DNA of 64,000 nt from Schistocephalus solidus. Taxonomy: Eukaryota; Platyhelminthes; Cestoda; Diphyllobothriidea; Diphyllobothriidae. The stretch covers positions 1-64,000 of the forward strand of contig WEDG01004059.1 of assembly GCA_017591395.1 (NCBI GenBank), written 5' to 3'. Shown in pieces: positions 60,961-64,000 of the stretch; positions within the stretch are counted from its first letter, which is position 1; each line of letters opens with the position of its first letter. A program made the position numbers and the translations under genes. Under the pieces are notes generated by a model. The model did not search any database. It saw only the letters and a list, made by a program, of their open reading frames with translations, and was not told where the DNA came from.

Positions 60961-61439
60961 GCAGGAATTTTATATTTTGCGGCAGTTTATTCTGCGCGGC
61001 TTAGGCGTTTACCTAAAAACTGACGAAACCTAACTGGGCATGCTAGTGTAAGAAATAAAAAGACCGCAATGAATGTTACATCAAGAGTGTGTAAGCTGCT
61101 TCACAGTAGTAAGATTGTTAAAGGTACGATTCTTTAAAAACTTAAGTTAATCGGCAAAATCACAAAAAGTCAAGGGTTGTATGCCTTCAACGTTGTTGAT
61201 ACGTCAGCTTGCGGTGTTCCGATGAAAAATATTTTACGGACCGATTCATTTTCTTTCGTTAACTATCTTACAGAAAGCTAAATAGAAACGAGCAGTATTC
61301 CAGGCTGGGTCTAGCGCACATTTAGCAAAGAAAGATTCAAGCACTGATCGTTTTACAATTTCAGAGGATAAAGCTAGGATTTCTGCGTGCTTTGGAGACA
61401 ATCAGAGCGTAAGGTGCTGAGATTTTAAATCCGTTTTAA

Positions 61440-62300
61440 TATGATATGATCAGATCCCTAATAAATGCAGACTTTCTGTGTTAATATGAGATAAATAATC
61501 GTCGCCAACAACCTCAGCGGAGCATTTTTACCAAGAAAATGAAAAACACCATATGCGGCAATACTGGGCAAAGGCCTCAAGATCGTTTGTAAGAGTTCAC
61601 GCACAATTTTGCGATCTGTCGGTTTGTACCGATAAGCAACTTCCAAATCATCAGCATATATAAACGGCCTGCTATTCTGAAATTAATGTGGTGCGTCGTT
61701 GACAGAAATGAATTATAAATGCGAGTCAAACACTCTACCCTGAATAACTCCACTCCACTTGTATGCAAGAGCCCAGTTAGGACGATATTAAATTCAGATG
61801 TTTACAAAATATGACGAACGAGGAATTTTATATGAGAGGGAGAGAATGGTCAACAAGATCAGACGCCTTAGTGAAATCGAAACAGACTATGTAAAGTGCA
61901 AAGCCATTGTCTTTGGCCGTTGAACATGATCAAAGAAAGAGAACTGGCAGGTGTCAAAAGACTTTGTTTTGAGGAACCCAGGTTGAGCCTAACTCAGTAG
62001 ATTATTCTCAGTTAAGGGATACATCATATTATGGTCAAGCTCCCTAAGAGCTTCGAAATTTCGAAAATGGTATTAATTGGCCAAAAGTCGTCAAATGACG
62101 TAGATTGGCTGTGCTTACCTCAACACAGTGGGAAAGGTTTCACTGTTGAGAGCGAGATTAAATATCCTGCCCATAGGGGACAGAAAAATATCATTTGCAT
62201 CCCCCTTTGTAATAATAACACGAACGCAATCTGCTCCAGGACTATGAGACTGACGAAAACATCGAATGGCTATGGTTAGGTTCCAGTCTGAGTTACCCAT
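61440..62300 (-). mobile_element. Decayed LINE reverse transcriptase
   Basis: The minus strand reads IVCFDFTKASDLVDHSL (RT 'DF.KAFD.VdH' motif), then after frameshifts a GVIQG-like block and YADDLEVAYRYKPTDRKIVR (YADD box). It continues with ELLQTILRPLP and ATIIYLILTQKV. Several stops occur between motifs. Together with repeat C downstream it forms one truncated LINE. Confidence 0.6.
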
Positions 62301-64000
62301 GAATAACTACCATGGGCAGTTGTCCCTTAAATATGGAGATTTACAGAGTTGTACAAGATGAGTAGAAGATTCCGAAAAAATTATTCAGGTGAAAAGGTTA
62401 ACTAACTTAAGCAGAGAAGGCAATTTTTCAAATAAAATCAAGCCACATATCCAATATTATATAGAACGGTTGCTAAGGGTGCAATAGCCAAAACACAGGC
62501 AGCTTTTGCATGATTGATGCATATCATTGGTGCGCCATAGGTCTTATGAAGTAAGGTAGGCAGCTGGTGGGTGTGCAGTATGAGCTCGAGGAAGATTCTT
62601 AACTCATCAGTTAGAGTAACGCGCTTACTTGAATTCTAAAATTATTTTTCCAAAGCGTTTTGTTAAGAACTTATATTTCCGCATGGTGTGATAATTTTAA
62701 CGCCTGAATGAGATACTGAATTGAAGACTGGAAGTATGTGATATATACTCGAATGGGTAGTGAAGAATTTGCCCGACGGTTGGACTTGTACTAGCGTAAT
62801 CTCGAAGCCAAGAGTTCTCAGTTGAGCTTTATCGTTAATAATAGACCAATTGGTCGGTAAAATGATACTTTTCGTGTTTCCAAGAGTTCGGTTTCATTAA
62901 GTGTTATGTATGAAAACACTGGGTGAACGATAATTAATTTTTTTAAGAAAACATTATGCTGAAACGATGGGCTAACATTTACAAAACTGTTATTATACGG
63001 ATAGGTAGTGGTAATCAGTTAATATGGAGGCCTACAATATGTAGTGATACAATCTTCTGATATGAAAATATAACGTACTTTCCCTTCCATAGAGGATTCG
63101 GCGCACTGTGATGCTTATTGACTTATCCGTGACCTTGCTGCATGCACGGTTACGTGTTCTTCTTGAGGCTCGCAATTGCCTGGACTTTATTTTTTTTAAA
63201 TTAAAATGAAGGGAAGTTTGTCCCATATCTTCGCCTTTGTGTGACGTTAACTCCGTTCATAAATTACTTGTTACCCAAAGAGCTTTGACAGTGTCTAGGT
63301 GACGTTTTGCTTGTATAGTTTCAACCAGTGAGTATAACTATGTTTTAACCATCGCTATTTTAAAATGTACATGGCTCAACCTGGAAAATTTGAAATTTAT
63401 TGTAGTACTTAATGTTCAGTGACATGGTGCGAATTAGGACATTGAAGCGGCGTTTTGCCTTCACTGCATTAAAATGTCCGAATTAGGGAAGTTTTGTACT
63501 CTTTTTGATTTGTGTGTATTAAACAGAAAAGCGAGAATTGAAGAAACACGTGAGGCCAGAAAAAGCTAAGCAGGGTTGGAGCTAGCAGGAGGGTGTGGAT
63601 AAACTTTCATGTTGAAAGATTTTTTAAAACAACCAAAAATTACGCAATGGATTACAGGGTTAGCGCAGAGGCAGATAAAAATTATGCTGAATGAATGGTT
63701 TGCTTTATGTGGCACAAGTACACAAATAATCACTAAATGAGAATAATTTGAATCCGCAACTCGTGGTTTACTGGACTCAATCACACTTTCACATTCAATG
63801 AGATTAAAATTCACGCTCTACGTGATTCCTATGCTAGCTGAAAGTTGATTGAGTAATAATTATATAGCTTTTTCTCACCAGTGATAAGGTATTGCACGGA
63901 CTGAATAAAAAGTCACATGGGTAGCGTTGTGTCCAGCAATGGCAAAGGGGGAATAAAACTGTCAAGTCAATTACTAATACATGTACTGAAATGGTGAAAA
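62301..64000. other. No gene recognised
   Basis: AT-rich sequence with scattered short frames. None resembles a known protein, and no repeat from elsewhere in the window was recognised here. Confidence 0.3.

Noticed and set aside
1..64000. CRISPR arrays, operons, ribosome binding sites, plasmid or phage features
   Set aside because: The window is clearly eukaryotic, with spliced genes, LINEs and SINEs; no regularly spaced identical short repeats with unique spacers were seen.

Overview
This is a eukaryotic window with a large-genome, intron-rich, repeat-rich character. Two multi-exon genes are recognisable from their proteins: NOP14 on the plus strand (30122..45150) and UTP4/cirhin on the minus strand (56396..50155). 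Introns of 33-47 bp, the styles of the non-LTR retrotransposons and a tRNA-derived SINE suggest a parasitic flatworm, most likely a tapeworm. That organism assignment is inference, since no taxonomic marker is present.

Layout. 1..540: nothing recognised. 540..1260: an extra copy of a LINE tail. 1262..11730 and 15570..25993: two arms of a giant inverted repeat, each about 10.4 kb, in which left position x matches right position y with x+y of roughly 27260-27320. Each arm is the same nest of retrotransposons: LINE A (endonuclease at one end, reverse transcriptase at the other) is split by a roughly 6 kb block holding LINE B, a reversed piece of LINE B, an unassigned stretch and the 3' tail of another LINE. 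The spacer between arms (11731..15569) holds a LINE RT remnant, a (GGA)n tract and a broken Ty3/Gypsy integrase. 25990..28640: two more decayed LINEs. 28640..30115: nothing recognised.

30122..45150 is NOP14. Its introns carry a LINE RT tail, an RTE-like LINE, five same-orientation copies of a roughly 390 bp repeat (family B), several tRNA-headed SINEs and a long degenerate TAG-triplet tract. 46343..49483 holds three phase-compatible plus-strand exons of an unrecognised gene. 50155..56396 is UTP4, for which a complete in-frame nine-exon model (852 codons plus stop) could be built. It includes three introns of 33 bp and one of 34 bp. 57270..59470 holds a broken transposase-like gene followed by a DUF4806-type segment. 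60515..62300 is a decayed LINE with its tail. 62400..64000 shows nothing recognisable.

Functional links. NOP14 and UTP4 both encode components of the small-subunit processome, which builds the 40S ribosomal subunit in the nucleolus, and here they lie convergently about 5 kb apart. Everything else recognised is mobile-element material, nearly all of it inactive by stops, frameshifts or truncation.
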